A stretch of 64,000 nucleotides of DNA from Solirubrobacteraceae bacterium (GTDB taxonomy: Bacteria; Actinomycetota; Thermoleophilia; Solirubrobacterales; Solirubrobacteraceae). The notes below the pieces were generated by a model. The model was not told the origin of the DNA. It worked only from the letters and a program-made list of their open reading frames with translations, and ran no database searches. The stretch covers positions 323,395-387,394 of the forward strand of contig JAUJOT010000005.1 of assembly GCA_030447505.1 (NCBI GenBank). Direction: 5' to 3'. Made by a program: the position numbers and the translations under genes. Below are positions 9,437-17,842 of the stretch, piece by piece; the stretch's first letter is position 1; every line of letters starts with the position of its first letter.

Positions 9437-10693
9437 GTGAGCGACCTGCTGCGGATACTCGCGATCCTCGGGCTCGTCGCTGCGAACGCCTTCTTCGTCG
9501 GCGAGTACGCGGTCGTCACCGCCCGGCGATCCCGGCTCGCGCAGCGCGTCGAAGCCGGCAGCCGCGGCGCGGCTGCCGCGCTGCGGCTGATGGACGACCC
9601 CGTGCGGGTGATCTCGACCGTCCAGATCGGGATCACGGCGATCGGGATCCTCACCGGCGCGATCGGCGAGCCGCTCGTGCGGGACCTCCTCGGCGGCGAC
9701 CTGCCCTCGTGGCTGTCGTTCCTCGTCGCGTTCGCGATCGTCACGTACGTCACCGTCGTGCTCGGCGAACTCGTTCCGAAGGCGCTCGCGCTCGACCGCG
9801 GCGAGACGCTCGCCGTGCTCGTCGCCCGCCCGATCGAACTGATCGGCAGCGCTCTGCGGCCGCTCGCGGTATTCCTCCAGCAGTCCGCGCGCTTCGTCCT
9901 GCTGCCGCTGGGCATCCGCAACGTCGTCGCTGGCGAGCAGATCCGAACGCCGGAGGAGCTGCGGGCCGCCGTCGACGAGGCCGAGCAGGCGGGAGTCATA
10001 GCGCGCTCGCAGGAGGAGCTGCTGCACAACGTGTTCGACTTCGCCGCGCGCGAGGCGGCAGAGCTCATGGTCCCCGCATCGCAGGTGGCATGGCTCGACG
10101 CCGACCTGTCCCCCGCGGCCGCCGTCGACCCCGCGCTGCACGCCGCGCACACGCGATTCGTCGTCGCGCGCGGCTCGCTTGACCGCGTCGTGGGCGTCGT
10201 CCACGTGCGCGACGTCGTCGTCGCCGCGCGCGACCGCCGGCCGGCCACCGTCGCGCAGCTCGCCCGCCCCGCTTTCGTCGTGCCCGAGACCAAGGACGTC
10301 GGCGCGCTGCTGCGCGAGCTTCGAGAACGGCGCGAGCAGATCGCCGTCGTCGCGGACGAGTACGGACGGACGCTGGGGATCGTGACGCTCGAGGACGTGC
10401 TCGAGGAGATCGTCGGCGAGATCGAAGACGAGTACGACCTACCGGACGCGACAGTCCGGCGCATCGACGAGCACGTCGTCGAGGTCGCAGGCTCAATGAC
10501 GATCGACGACTTCAACGAAACGCTCGGCACCCGGCTTCCCGATCGCGGGCCACGGACGCTTGCGGGGCTCGTGTTCGAGGAGCTCGGACGCCGGCCGCAG
10601 ATCGGCGACAGCGTGACAATCGACGGCGTCGCGCTGACCGTCCACGCGGTAGAGGATCTGCGCATCGCCGCACTGCGCGTCGTCGTCCCCTGA
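9437..10693 (+). CDS. CNNM/CorC-type transporter (DUF21-CBS-CorC_HlyC)
   Basis: An intact protein of 418 residues. Residues 1-190 form the DUF21 membrane domain, starting with a hydrophobic helix and containing TVQIGITAIGILTGAIGEP and VVLGELVPKALAL, a conserved feature of CNNM/CorC proteins. Residues about 200-330 form the CBS pair, ending TLEDVLEEIVGEIEDEYD. The last 80 residues are the CorC_HlyC domain (MTIDDFNETLGTRLP). The family is linked to Mg2+/Co2+ and Na+ movement; annotation as hemolysin is historical. The start is GTG 9437. It is the only clearly healthy gene of normal length between 8.2 and 13 kb. Confidence 0.9.
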   Translation: MSDLLRILAILGLVAANAFFVGEYAVVTARRSRLAQRVEAGSRGAAAALRLMDDPVRVISTVQIGITAIGILTGAIGEPLVRDLLGGDLPSWLSFLVAFAIVTYVTVVLGELVPKALALDRGETLAVLVARPIELIGSALRPLAVFLQQSARFVLLPLGIRNVVAGEQIRTPEELRAAVDEAEQAGVIARSQEELLHNVFDFAAREAAELMVPASQVAWLDADLSPAAAVDPALHAAHTRFVVARGSLDRVVGVVHVRDVVVAARDRRPATVAQLARPAFVVPETKDVGALLRELRERREQIAVVADEYGRTLGIVTLEDVLEEIVGEIEDEYDLPDATVRRIDEHVVEVAGSMTIDDFNETLGTRLPDRGPRTLAGLVFEELGRRPQIGDSVTIDGVALTVHAVEDLRIAALRVVVP

Positions 10694-11032
10694 CTGACAA
10701 CGCAGATCCCGCTCCGCCACGCGAGGCCGGGTCGCCTGTCTAACTGGGCGAAATCGGCGGACCGCATTAGTCGAAGCGGCCGGTGGCTGTTCTTAGGGCG
10801 CTCCGCTAGCGTTTGAAGAAGCCCAGCGCCTGGGCCTTCGTCTAAGCGCAGTTAGGCGTCGCCCCGAGCTCGCTGCTGTGTTCGGCGTGGCAGAAGCGCC
10901 GCCTATCGCCCTCACATGAAGCTAAGCCGCGCGGGCCGCGTCGCCGCCTGACGGCGTTGGCCGCCAGCGCTGGCGCGCGCGTCGGCGAAAGGCGGCGCCA
11001 CCGGCGCGACCAGCCGCCGAATTCGCCGCGCG
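10694..11032. other. intergenic stretch, no gene
   Basis: No coding sequence is supportable. The left half holds one copy of the 46-bp repeat (10731-10776). The rest is GC-rich, with short dyads of unclear meaning and no T-run terminator. Confidence 0.5.
10731..10776 (+). repeat. 46-bp imperfect inverted repeat, left copy
   Basis: This segment matches the reverse complement of 12343-12388 at 40 of 46 positions. The shared core contains GTCTAACTGG and CGAAATCGGCG, and then ACCGC and TTAG. The two copies enclose 1.6 kb holding the RelA/SpoT-like gene. A shorter look-alike (ACTGGGC, AATCGGCGGACC) occurs at 38724-38742. Confidence 0.75.
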
Positions 11033-12019
11033 CTACGCGGGGGCAGCGCCATCCGTGCCAGATGCTTGCTGCGCTTCGGTTCCCTTGGGTTGGTCGCGCC
11101 GAGGCACGATGCCGGCGTCGCGGAGCCGCTCGAGCTGCTGCGCGAGCCGCCGTCGCCAGTGCTCGCCATACTCGCCGTGTGTCCAGGGGTGCCGGTCGAT
11201 GAACTCCTCGCCAAGGCTCGCGAGGAGAACGTCCTGCAGGCGTGTGAGCTGACCCTGGCGGTTGCCGTGGAGCAGCCGACTGATGCGATCGTCGTCATAG
11301 CCGGCGATTGCGTCATCGATCTCGTGCAGGTTCGAGAAGCCGAGGCGCCGAAGGATGCGGGCTTCGAACTCGTAGCTGAACGCAGTCATGCGCCCATCGG
11401 CGCCGAGCTTGCGATCGAGGTAGGCCTTCAGCGCTTCCTGCGTGACCTCGACGGCCGCCAGATCCCCGAGTTCCACGTGACGGAGAGCCGCGACGCGAAC
11501 GCGCTGGTCTTCGTCAGAGACGGCCTGAAACTCGCGATCGGCGATCTCGAGCAGTCCGGCGAGCGCCATGAAGCGGCGTCGGACGACCGCTGGGATCGTC
11601 TCGATGGCCTTGTACTGGATGTCGTGCTCGATCTCCGCCCACGCATGTTGGAGGATGGTCCGGACCTGAATCTCGATGACTAGGTCGCGATGCCGGGCGT
11701 ACTCCGGCATCGCGAGCCTCTGCGGGGTGAAGCCGACCAAGTAGTGCACGCTGTGGTACCCGAGCTTTTCCTGCTCGACCAGCAGGCCGCTCTTGTTGAT
11801 CATCTCGAAGACGTTGAACTGCTCCTGGACTTGCGCGTTGACCTTGTCGACGTCCTCAAGCAGGAAGGTGATTACGCGCACGGCCGCCAAGTCTGTGATC
11901 TGCCGGAGAGGCTCGGTGTACTTCGGCTGAGCCGGATCCTGCTCGGAAGGGACCGACGCCTTCCGGGCGAAACTCTCAGGATCCTTGGCCCGGGACTCAT
12001 TAGATCCACTCCGCCGCAT
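11033..12019 (-). CDS. RelA/SpoT synthetase-domain protein, N terminus shortened
   Basis: The (p)ppGpp-synthetase fold is clear: SRAKDPESFARKAS (ATP-side basic and Ser residues), ITDLAAVRVI with the metal-binding Asp, LGYHSVHYLVGF, and VIEIQVRTILQHAWAEIEHDIQYK with the catalytic Glu. It is followed by a long helical C-terminal part, as in stand-alone COG2357-type proteins. Relatives normally have about 60-80 more residues of N-terminal helices before the SRAK segment. Here the ATG at 12019 leaves only a handful, and the longer frame to 12094 shows no family match. The catalytic residues survive, but whether it folds is open. No toxin- or antitoxin-like partner is adjacent, and the whole gene lies within 46-bp inverted repeats. 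Confidence 0.75.
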   Translation of the reverse strand: MRRSGSNESRAKDPESFARKASVPSEQDPAQPKYTEPLRQITDLAAVRVITFLLEDVDKVNAQVQEQFNVFEMINKSGLLVEQEKLGYHSVHYLVGFTPQRLAMPEYARHRDLVIEIQVRTILQHAWAEIEHDIQYKAIETIPAVVRRRFMALAGLLEIADREFQAVSDEDQRVRVAALRHVELGDLAAVEVTQEALKAYLDRKLGADGRMTAFSYEFEARILRRLGFSNLHEIDDAIAGYDDDRISRLLHGNRQGQLTRLQDVLLASLGEEFIDRHPWTHGEYGEHWRRRLAQQLERLRDAGIVPRRDQPKGTEAQQASGTDGAAPA

Positions 12020-12342
12020 ATGGACGTTCGCGGGGCACCGCGCGAGCCTAACGCGCTGATATCCGGGTGCAAAGCATCGGCGCGGCGGGGTCACGGTCGT
12101 AGCGCAGGCATAAGGGCCGTCGTGGTATCCCTATGGGGCCAGCGCATTTAGATCCCGTATGCGCCTGCGACGGTGGCGGGTGCAGCTGGCCTTACGGTTG
12201 CTTCTTTGCGCAAGGAGCAGTCGCGGCGCGCGGCGTCGGTGACGGCTGCGTTCCATGCCAGCCAGTAGCAGCGGCCACCGCCGCCCTACTTCGCACTGCC
12301 GCCAAACGCTGCGGTGCGCCATCAAGCCGCGCTTATTGCCCC

Positions 12343-12388
12343 CTTCTGCTAACGCGGTGCGCCGATTTCGGCCAGTTAGACAGTCGAC
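12343..12388 (-). repeat. 46-bp imperfect inverted repeat, right copy
   Basis: Reverse-complement partner of 10731-10776, with six mismatches in 46. The inner flank towards the RelA/SpoT gene diverges at once, so the repeat has a defined edge. It resembles the ends of a small mobile unit, but no transposase lies between the copies. Confidence 0.75.
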
Positions 12389-12660
12389 CCCGAGGCGAAC
12401 AGTTCGATCAGGGCGCGTCCAGCCCATTCGTCAACGGCGATAAACACTGGATGGAGACCTGTTTGTCAAGTGGGGGTCGTCGAGGTGGCGCATAGGCGCT
12501 TCTGCGTTGGTGTGTGGTCGGCTGGGTGGGTGGCGGTCCGGCAGGCTGGGCGCGACGCGCGGTCAGGCTGATATCCGCGGGTTGGTTACCGCAGGACCGT
12601 TGATTCGTCGTGGGGAGCCGCTGTCTAAGATCGGGCGTGGCCAGCCCCGAGGTGGGGCGG
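12389..12660. other. no gene seen
   Basis: GC-rich sequence without a supportable coding frame; no repeat or hairpin stands out. Confidence 0.5.
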
Positions 12661-12951
12661 GTTGCTCATAAGGCTGATCCAGCTCCGCCAGATCCCGATC
12701 GTCACGCGAACGACCGCGAGGAGCAGGATGGCGGCCCCGGCGAGCACCGGGTTCCAGACGGCGTCGCCGGCTTCGTAGGGCAGGACGAACGGAGATACGA
12801 GCAGCTACGCCGCAGACAACGCGACCAGCGTGGTCGAGCCCTTGATCTCGTGCCGTCTCGTCGCCAGCGGAACGGCGAACGGGTCGGTCTGATCGATGGC
12901 GGCGTCGGCTTCCTCGCGCCGGGTCCGCTTCGCGCCGAGGCGGGCCTTCAT
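12661..12951 (-). pseudogene. SPW-repeat membrane protein, premature stop
   Basis: On the minus strand from ATG 12951 a charged N terminus (MKARLGAKRTRREEAD) leads into ALSAA, then a TAG stop at 12805-12807, then LLVSPFVLPYEAGDAVWNPVLAG and a hydrophobic helix. SPW-repeat proteins have a Trp in the A-W-LLxSPFxL signature exactly where the stop stands, so TGG has become TAG. Further down, the frame runs past where the second repeat should begin without matching it. The product would have been a small membrane protein of unknown function. Confidence 0.7.
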
Positions 12952-13129
12952 CGTGTCGATGTCGCCTGCTGATGTCGTTTGCTCACACAGCCGTGACGCC
13001 CGGCGACGGCAGGCGCTGCGTGGAGATGTCCGGCGGAAGACGGCTCGCAGGAGCGCACAGCAGCACCAGACGGCGCTCGCCACGCGCGCCGCTGGCAGGG
13101 CGCAGCCGGCCGGCCGTCTGCGAGCTCGT

Positions 13130-14299
13130 CTACAGGCTGCGGGCCAGGACCCGCAGGGCGGCGGCGAGCGCCTCGTCGCGCTTCGTGTCGGCCTTGTCAC
13201 TCGCCCGGACGTCGGGCTTGATGCCGTCGCCGCCGAGGTTGCGTCCATCCGGGGTGAAGTAGCGCCCGACCGTGAGGTTCAGAGCACCACCGTTGTCGAG
13301 CGGCAGCAGCGTCTGGAACACGCCTTTGCCGAAGGTCTTCATGCCGACGACCGTCGCGCGCTCGTGGTCCTGCAGCGCGGCTGTCACGATCTCCGCTGCC
13401 GACGCGGTGCCCTCGTCGACGAGCACCACCACGGGCAGCTCGCGCGCGGCGGGGTCGCCGACGGCTGACAGGCTGCGATCCGGCACCGCCCGCCCACGCG
13501 TGGTGACGATCTCGCCGCGATCGAGGAACTCGCTGGCGACCAGCTGCGCCTGCTTGACAAGGCCGCCGCCGTTGCCGCGCAGGTCCAGCACGATGCCCTT
13601 CGCACCGCGATCGCGCGCCTTCCGGATCGCGTCGACGAGCTGATCGCGCGCACCGGAGCTGAACGCCGACAGCGTGATGTGTGCGACCCGTTGGCCGCCC
13701 GCGCGGCGCAGGTCGCTTTGCACCACCGGCACCGAGATCGTCGCGCGCTGGACACGCCTGACGAAGGTCTTGCCATTGCGTCGAATCCGCAGGCGCCCGC
13801 GGCTGCCCGCGGGACCCTTGATGAGCGCGCTCGCGACGTCTGCCGGGCGACCGGCCAGTGATCGGCCGGCGGCTGCGACGACGACGTCACCACGCCGGAT
13901 CCCCGCGCGTTCGGCCGGCGAGTCCTCGACGACGCGCTGCACGCGCAGGCCGGCATCGACGCTGCTGACGGTGATCCCCACGCCCTGGAAGCGCCCGTGC
14001 GTCGCATCGTTGAAGCGGACGTACTCTTCTTCGCTGAGGTAGCCGGAGAACTTGTCGTCGAGCGCGCGCACGGCGCCGGCGATCGCGGCGTCGGCGAGCC
14101 GCCCGGCATCGACCTCATCGATGTAGTTGTCGTCGATCTTCTCGATCGCGCCGGCAACCGCGAGCGCCTCGCCGTCGACGAGGACGTCTGCGAGCGGTCC
14201 GGGCAGGACGCGCGGATGGCCACCCAGCCAGATGCCCAGGACGAGGGCGATGAGGAGCGCGGCAAGCGGCACGCCTCGCCACAGGCGCCGTCGGGTCAC
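13130..14299 (-). CDS. S41 C-terminal processing peptidase (CtpA-like)
   Basis: An exported serine protease of 389 residues. After an N-terminal anchor (PLAALLIALVLGIWL), residues about 50-105 give the S41 N-terminal helices with DDKFSGYLSEEEY. A PDZ domain follows (GRFQGVGITVS, SPAERAGIRRGDVVVAAAG), then the peptidase core with DLRGNGGG, the nucleophile Ser in DEGTASAAEIV and the general-base Lys in KTFGKGVFQ about 25 residues later. The family trims the C termini of envelope proteins outside the membrane. The start overlaps the last 4 bases of the DUF3105 gene upstream, so the two are co-translated. Confidence 0.92.
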   Translation of the reverse strand: MTRRRLWRGVPLAALLIALVLGIWLGGHPRVLPGPLADVLVDGEALAVAGAIEKIDDNYIDEVDAGRLADAAIAGAVRALDDKFSGYLSEEEYVRFNDATHGRFQGVGITVSSVDAGLRVQRVVEDSPAERAGIRRGDVVVAAAGRSLAGRPADVASALIKGPAGSRGRLRIRRNGKTFVRRVQRATISVPVVQSDLRRAGGQRVAHITLSAFSSGARDQLVDAIRKARDRGAKGIVLDLRGNGGGLVKQAQLVASEFLDRGEIVTTRGRAVPDRSLSAVGDPAARELPVVVLVDEGTASAAEIVTAALQDHERATVVGMKTFGKGVFQTLLPLDNGGALNLTVGRYFTPDGRNLGGDGIKPDVRASDKADTKRDEALAAALRVLARSL

Positions 14300-14868
14300 T
14301 TATCGGGCCCCAAGCCGATGTAGCGGCCGCGAAACAAGCGCATGGCGTCCATACTCTCCTCCCGGAAGCGGCGACAGCCGAGCAGCCGTTGCCAGGCGGT
14401 CGCCGCGGCCTCGTAGGGCATCTTCGGGTTCGGCGTGACGATCGTTCCCTCGGGGAGCGCTTCGTGCAGGCGTTCGAGTTGCTCGATCTGTTCTCGCGGA
14501 AGCGAAGGGCGGTAGTGGATCACGATGATCCCGCGGCGCAGCGCCCCGATGAGCGCCGTCTGCTGCGGGATCTTCGTGTAGACGCCGGGGCGGGTGGGGG
14601 CCGTGGTCCGAGGCCCCGCAACCGGAGGGTCTTGCACTCGTCCTAGGATGTCGTGCCGCAGCTCGCACCCGGCGGCCGTCGCGGCATCCTCGAGCTTCGT
14701 CTCCTGTACCGGAGGCACGCTGACCTCCTCGACGTCTGGCCCAGGGAGGAGCTGCAGCCCGATCACGGCGACGATCGCACCTGCGAGAAGCCAGGCCGCG
14801 ACGTACCACAGGAGCGCTCGCCGCTGGGGCGCAGGAGACGAGTGCGGGGACTGATGCTGATCGGGCAC
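14296..14868 (-). CDS. DUF3105 membrane-anchored protein
   Basis: A 190-residue protein with a single N-terminal anchor (LLWYVAAWLLAGAIVAVIGL) and a C-terminal DUF3105 domain facing outward. Conserved landmarks are GPRTTAPTRPGVY (the Tx-SGPH-like region, altered here), LIGALRRGIIVIHYRP, and the end MPYEAAATAW, with a Cys in LLGCRRF. The domain's function is unknown. It is the first gene of a two-gene operon with the S41 protease, so it may present a substrate or regulate that protease; this is inference from the 4-bp overlap only. The upstream gene is divergent, 138 bp away. Confidence 0.8.
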   Translation of the reverse strand: MPDQHQSPHSSPAPQRRALLWYVAAWLLAGAIVAVIGLQLLPGPDVEEVSVPPVQETKLEDAATAAGCELRHDILGRVQDPPVAGPRTTAPTRPGVYTKIPQQTALIGALRRGIIVIHYRPSLPREQIEQLERLHEALPEGTIVTPNPKMPYEAAATAWQRLLGCRRFREESMDAMRLFRGRYIGLGPDK

Positions 14869-15006
14869 GCCTGCTGTAGCGACTACCCGGGGGCGACGCT
14901 GTGAGCGGCGCGCGTCAGCGCGCTGACGGTTCTCGGTTCTCGTCGGCTGCGTCAGGCGAGTTACAGAAGTGCCACGTCCGCGAGTCGCCGGGGTAGGGAG
15001 TTGTCC

Positions 15007-15924
15007 GTGCCGCAGCCGTCAGTCGCGACCCGAGCGCCCTCCGGCTCCACGCCGATCGTCGTGATCGTCAACGCCAATGCAAGTGGGATCGAGGACCCGG
15101 AGCGGACGGCGAACACCGTGGCGCGAGCGCTGGAGGCGCACTGCGCACGTCCGCGGACGGTCATGACCCGCAGCGAGGACGATCTTCACGAGGCGCTGCG
15201 ACGGGCGTCGGGCGGGCGAGCGGTGCTCGTCGGCGGCGACGGCAGCGTTCACGCGGCGGTCAACGCGCCGCTCGAGCTGCCCGAGCTCGCGCTGGTCCCC
15301 ACCGGCCGGGCGAACAACATCGCTCGCCAGTTCGGCATCCCTGAGGACGTCGGGCAAGCCGCGCGCGTCGCTTGTTGCTGTCCCGCGCGCCCGCTCGACG
15401 TCCTGCTCGTCGAGACGCCGTCGGGCCAGCGGCGTTGCGTCGAGGGACTGAGCGCCGGTCTGCAGGCCGACGCGCGCGGCGATTACGAGGGCGAGAACTC
15501 GGGTGACCTGCTGAGCGGGCTGAGGACGCTGGTGACCACGCTCGCGCGCTATCGCCCCTATGACGTCGAGCTCGAGCTGGACGGCCGGATCGCGTACCGC
15601 GGGCCGGCGGCGCAGGTGTTCGTCTCGAACCTCTCGCTGTTCGGCTTCGGCTTCGAGGTGAACCCCGCCGCGCGTCCGGCCGACGGTCGTCTGGAGGCTG
15701 TCGTCGTGCGTGCGGCCACGCGCCGCGCCGCGGTCGGGATGCTCGCTCGCACGTACCGGGGTCGTCATCTCGCCACGCCGCGCGGCGGCTGGCGTCGCGG
15801 TGTCGAGGCCGCGCTCCGGCGCCCGCTGCCGCTCGCGTGCGACGGCGTTCCGCTCGGCACGACGACCGCGACGATCAGAGTGCAAAGCGGCCGGCTGCGG
15901 CTCGCGGCCCCGCACTCGCCATGA
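15007..15924 (+). CDS. diacylglycerol-kinase-family lipid kinase
   Basis: A DAGK catalytic-domain protein of about 305 residues. IVVIVNANASG starts the fold, VLVGGDGSVHAAVNA is the GGDGT-type nucleotide loop (Thr replaced by Ser), and ALVPTGRANNIARQFG corresponds to the PxGTxNDxA region (Thr-Asn-Asp changed to Arg-Ala-Asn-Asn). The C-terminal beta-sandwich contains VFVSNLSLFGFGFEVNP. The family phosphorylates diacylglycerol, sphingoid or similar lipids at the inner membrane. GTG 15007 is preferred over TTG 15001 because GGGAG stands six bases before it. It is the first gene of a four-gene operon with 4-bp overlaps throughout. Confidence 0.85.
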   Translation: MPQPSVATRAPSGSTPIVVIVNANASGIEDPERTANTVARALEAHCARPRTVMTRSEDDLHEALRRASGGRAVLVGGDGSVHAAVNAPLELPELALVPTGRANNIARQFGIPEDVGQAARVACCCPARPLDVLLVETPSGQRRCVEGLSAGLQADARGDYEGENSGDLLSGLRTLVTTLARYRPYDVELELDGRIAYRGPAAQVFVSNLSLFGFGFEVNPAARPADGRLEAVVVRAATRRAAVGMLARTYRGRHLATPRGGWRRGVEAALRRPLPLACDGVPLGTTTATIRVQSGRLRLAAPHSP

Positions 15925-17156
15925 GCTCTGCGCACGCTGCGGATCTGCGACCGGCGCGGCCGGCGGTCGGGATGCTCGCGATGTTCGGCGCGGCCGCGCT
16001 CGCCGTCGGGCTGGCGCGGGCCGTCACGACGACGTACCTCCCGGTCCTGCTCGAGGCGATCAACGACGCCCCCGGCCTGATCGGCGCGGTGATGCTCGTC
16101 AACCCGCTCGCCGGGTTCTTCGCGCCGCTCGTCGTCGGCGTCTGGAGCGACCGCCGCGGCGGGCGGACCGCGCGCGTCCCGTTCCTGATCGGCGGGGCGC
16201 TGCTCGCGGCGGGCGGGCTGGCCGCGATCGCGGTCGGGACCGGCAGCTCGTACCTCGTCCTCGCGCTGGCCGGGCTGGCGACGTACCTCGGGCTCAGCGG
16301 CGCGCTGACCGCCCACCGCGCGACGATCGCCGCGCGCTTCGACGAGGAAGCGCGGCCCGCCGCCACGAGCGCGCAGGAGTTGCAGCGCTCGGCCGGCGGC
16401 CTGCTCGGGGTGGTCGTCGGCGGCGTCCTGATCGCCGCGTCGCCACGACTGCTGTTCGTTGCGGCAGCCGCCGCCGTCCTCGTGCTTGCGGTCCCGACGG
16501 TGCGCGTCCTCATCCGCCGCGACCCCGCCACGGATGCCGCCGGCGACCGCGACCACGACCGCCGGCCGAGCGCGCGCGACCTGCTGGCCGTCGTGCGCCG
16601 GCCCGGGGCGCGCGAGGTCGTCCTCGCCCAGGGTCTCTGGGTCCTCGCGTACGTCGCCCTGCCGACGTTCTTCGTGCTCTACGCGCGCGACGTGCTCGAC
16701 CTCCAGACGCCCGAGTCCTCGTTCGTGCTCGGCGGCGTCGGCCTGCTGGCCGGCGCGGGGATGTTGACCGCCGGCCGGCTGTCGCCGCGTCTCGTCCAGC
16801 CCGCGCTGCTGGCCGGCGCCGTACTGCTCGGCGCCGGGCTGACGCTCGCGGCGGCGTTCGACGACGTCGGGGCGGTGCTGTTGCCGTTCGCCGTGGCCGC
16901 ATTCGGGTTCGGGCTCGTCAACACGCTCGGCTTCCCCTACTTCTCGCGCTTCGTGGAGCGCGATGCCGCCGGCCGCTTCAGCGGCGTCTACTTCGCGGTC
17001 CGCGCGGTCGCCGCCGCCGTCGCCCTGCCGCTGGCCGGTCTGATGGTCCAGCTGACCGGCAGCTACCGCGGGGTGCTGCTGCAGGGCGCGGCGGCGTTCC
17101 TTGCCCTCGTCCCGCTCACGCGCGCGGCGCGCGAGGACCGGGAGCAGCGCCGATGA
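15921..17156 (+). CDS. MFS transporter
   Basis: A major-facilitator protein of 411 residues with about 12 hydrophobic segments. The loop 2-3 signature is visible as GVWSDRRGGRTARVPFL near residue 75-90, and a long charged central loop (VLIRRDPATDAAGDRDHDRR) separates the two halves. The arrangement resembles SLC45-like or SUC-type transporters, but the substrate cannot be read. ATG 15921 overlaps the lipid-kinase stop (ATGA), and its own stop overlaps the next gene's ATG in the same way, so translation is coupled through the operon. Confidence 0.85.
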   Translation: MSSAHAADLRPARPAVGMLAMFGAAALAVGLARAVTTTYLPVLLEAINDAPGLIGAVMLVNPLAGFFAPLVVGVWSDRRGGRTARVPFLIGGALLAAGGLAAIAVGTGSSYLVLALAGLATYLGLSGALTAHRATIAARFDEEARPAATSAQELQRSAGGLLGVVVGGVLIAASPRLLFVAAAAAVLVLAVPTVRVLIRRDPATDAAGDRDHDRRPSARDLLAVVRRPGAREVVLAQGLWVLAYVALPTFFVLYARDVLDLQTPESSFVLGGVGLLAGAGMLTAGRLSPRLVQPALLAGAVLLGAGLTLAAAFDDVGAVLLPFAVAAFGFGLVNTLGFPYFSRFVERDAAGRFSGVYFAVRAVAAAVALPLAGLMVQLTGSYRGVLLQGAAAFLALVPLTRAAREDREQRR

Positions 17157-17842
17157 GCAACCGCGTGGCCGCGCTCGTCCCCTGCCACGACGACGATCAG
17201 GTCGCCGACGTCGTGGCGCGTACGCTCGCGCACGTCGACGAGGTGCTCGTCGTCGGCGACGCCGCCCCGCCACGGACGCGCCGCATGCTCGACGCGCTCG
17301 GTGGCGACCGCGTGCATGTCCTGCACCGGCCGCCGCCGGCCGCGAAGGGCGATGCGCTGGCGTTCGGTGCGGCCGCGCTGCTGCAGCACGAGCATCCGCC
17401 GGACCTCGTCGTGTTCATCGACGCCGACGCCCAGCACCCGCCGGAGTACATCCCGGCGTTCGTGCGCGCCGCCGCTCACGCCGACGTCGTGATCGGCAAC
17501 CGGCGCGGGCAACGAGACGCGATGCCGGTCGTGCGCCGGATCGGCAACGACGCGTCGAGCGCGCTGCTGAGCCTCCTGACCGCGCGCCAGCTTCCCGACA
17601 CGCAGTGTGGAATGCGCCTGCTGACCGCGCAGGCGCTCGCTGCCGTCCCGCTTCCGGGCGGCGGCTTCGAGGCCGAGACGCACCACCTCGCCGCGGCGAC
17701 GCGCCTCGGCCTGCGGATCGCGTGGGTGCCGATCCCGGCTGTCTACGGCGACGAGCAGAGCGCGTTCCGGCCGCTGCGCGACAGCATCCGCGTGCTCGCC
17801 GCGATCCTCGCCGCGCCCCGCGAAGAGATGGCCACGCCGTGA
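17153..17842 (+). CDS. family 2 glycosyltransferase
   Basis: A GT-A-fold glycosyltransferase of 229 residues. AALVPCHDDDQVADVVARTL starts the nucleotide-binding fold, RPPPAAKGDALAFG follows, and VVFIDADAQHPPEYI contains the DxD-type metal site, as in dolichyl-phosphate mannosyltransferase-like GT2 enzymes. PDTQCGMRLLTAQAL and GGGFEAETHHLAAATRLG are the conserved acceptor-side blocks. No membrane helix is seen. The lipid kinase and MFS genes upstream suggest a lipid-linked sugar or glycolipid pathway; the product is unknown. Confidence 0.88.
   Translation: MSNRVAALVPCHDDDQVADVVARTLAHVDEVLVVGDAAPPRTRRMLDALGGDRVHVLHRPPPAAKGDALAFGAAALLQHEHPPDLVVFIDADAQHPPEYIPAFVRAAAHADVVIGNRRGQRDAMPVVRRIGNDASSALLSLLTARQLPDTQCGMRLLTAQALAAVPLPGGGFEAETHHLAAATRLGLRIAWVPIPAVYGDEQSAFRPLRDSIRVLAAILAAPREEMATP

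Noticed and set aside
10731-10856. Integron attC site (GTCTAAC ... GTTAGGC)
   Set aside because: The core words exist, but the inner L''/L' boxes do not pair and the other repeat copy is in opposite orientation; no integron integrase is present.
15710-17842. 710-residue plus frame over lipid kinase, MFS and GT2 genes
   Set aside because: Frame shadow; only its last third is real and corresponds to the GT2 gene at 17153.
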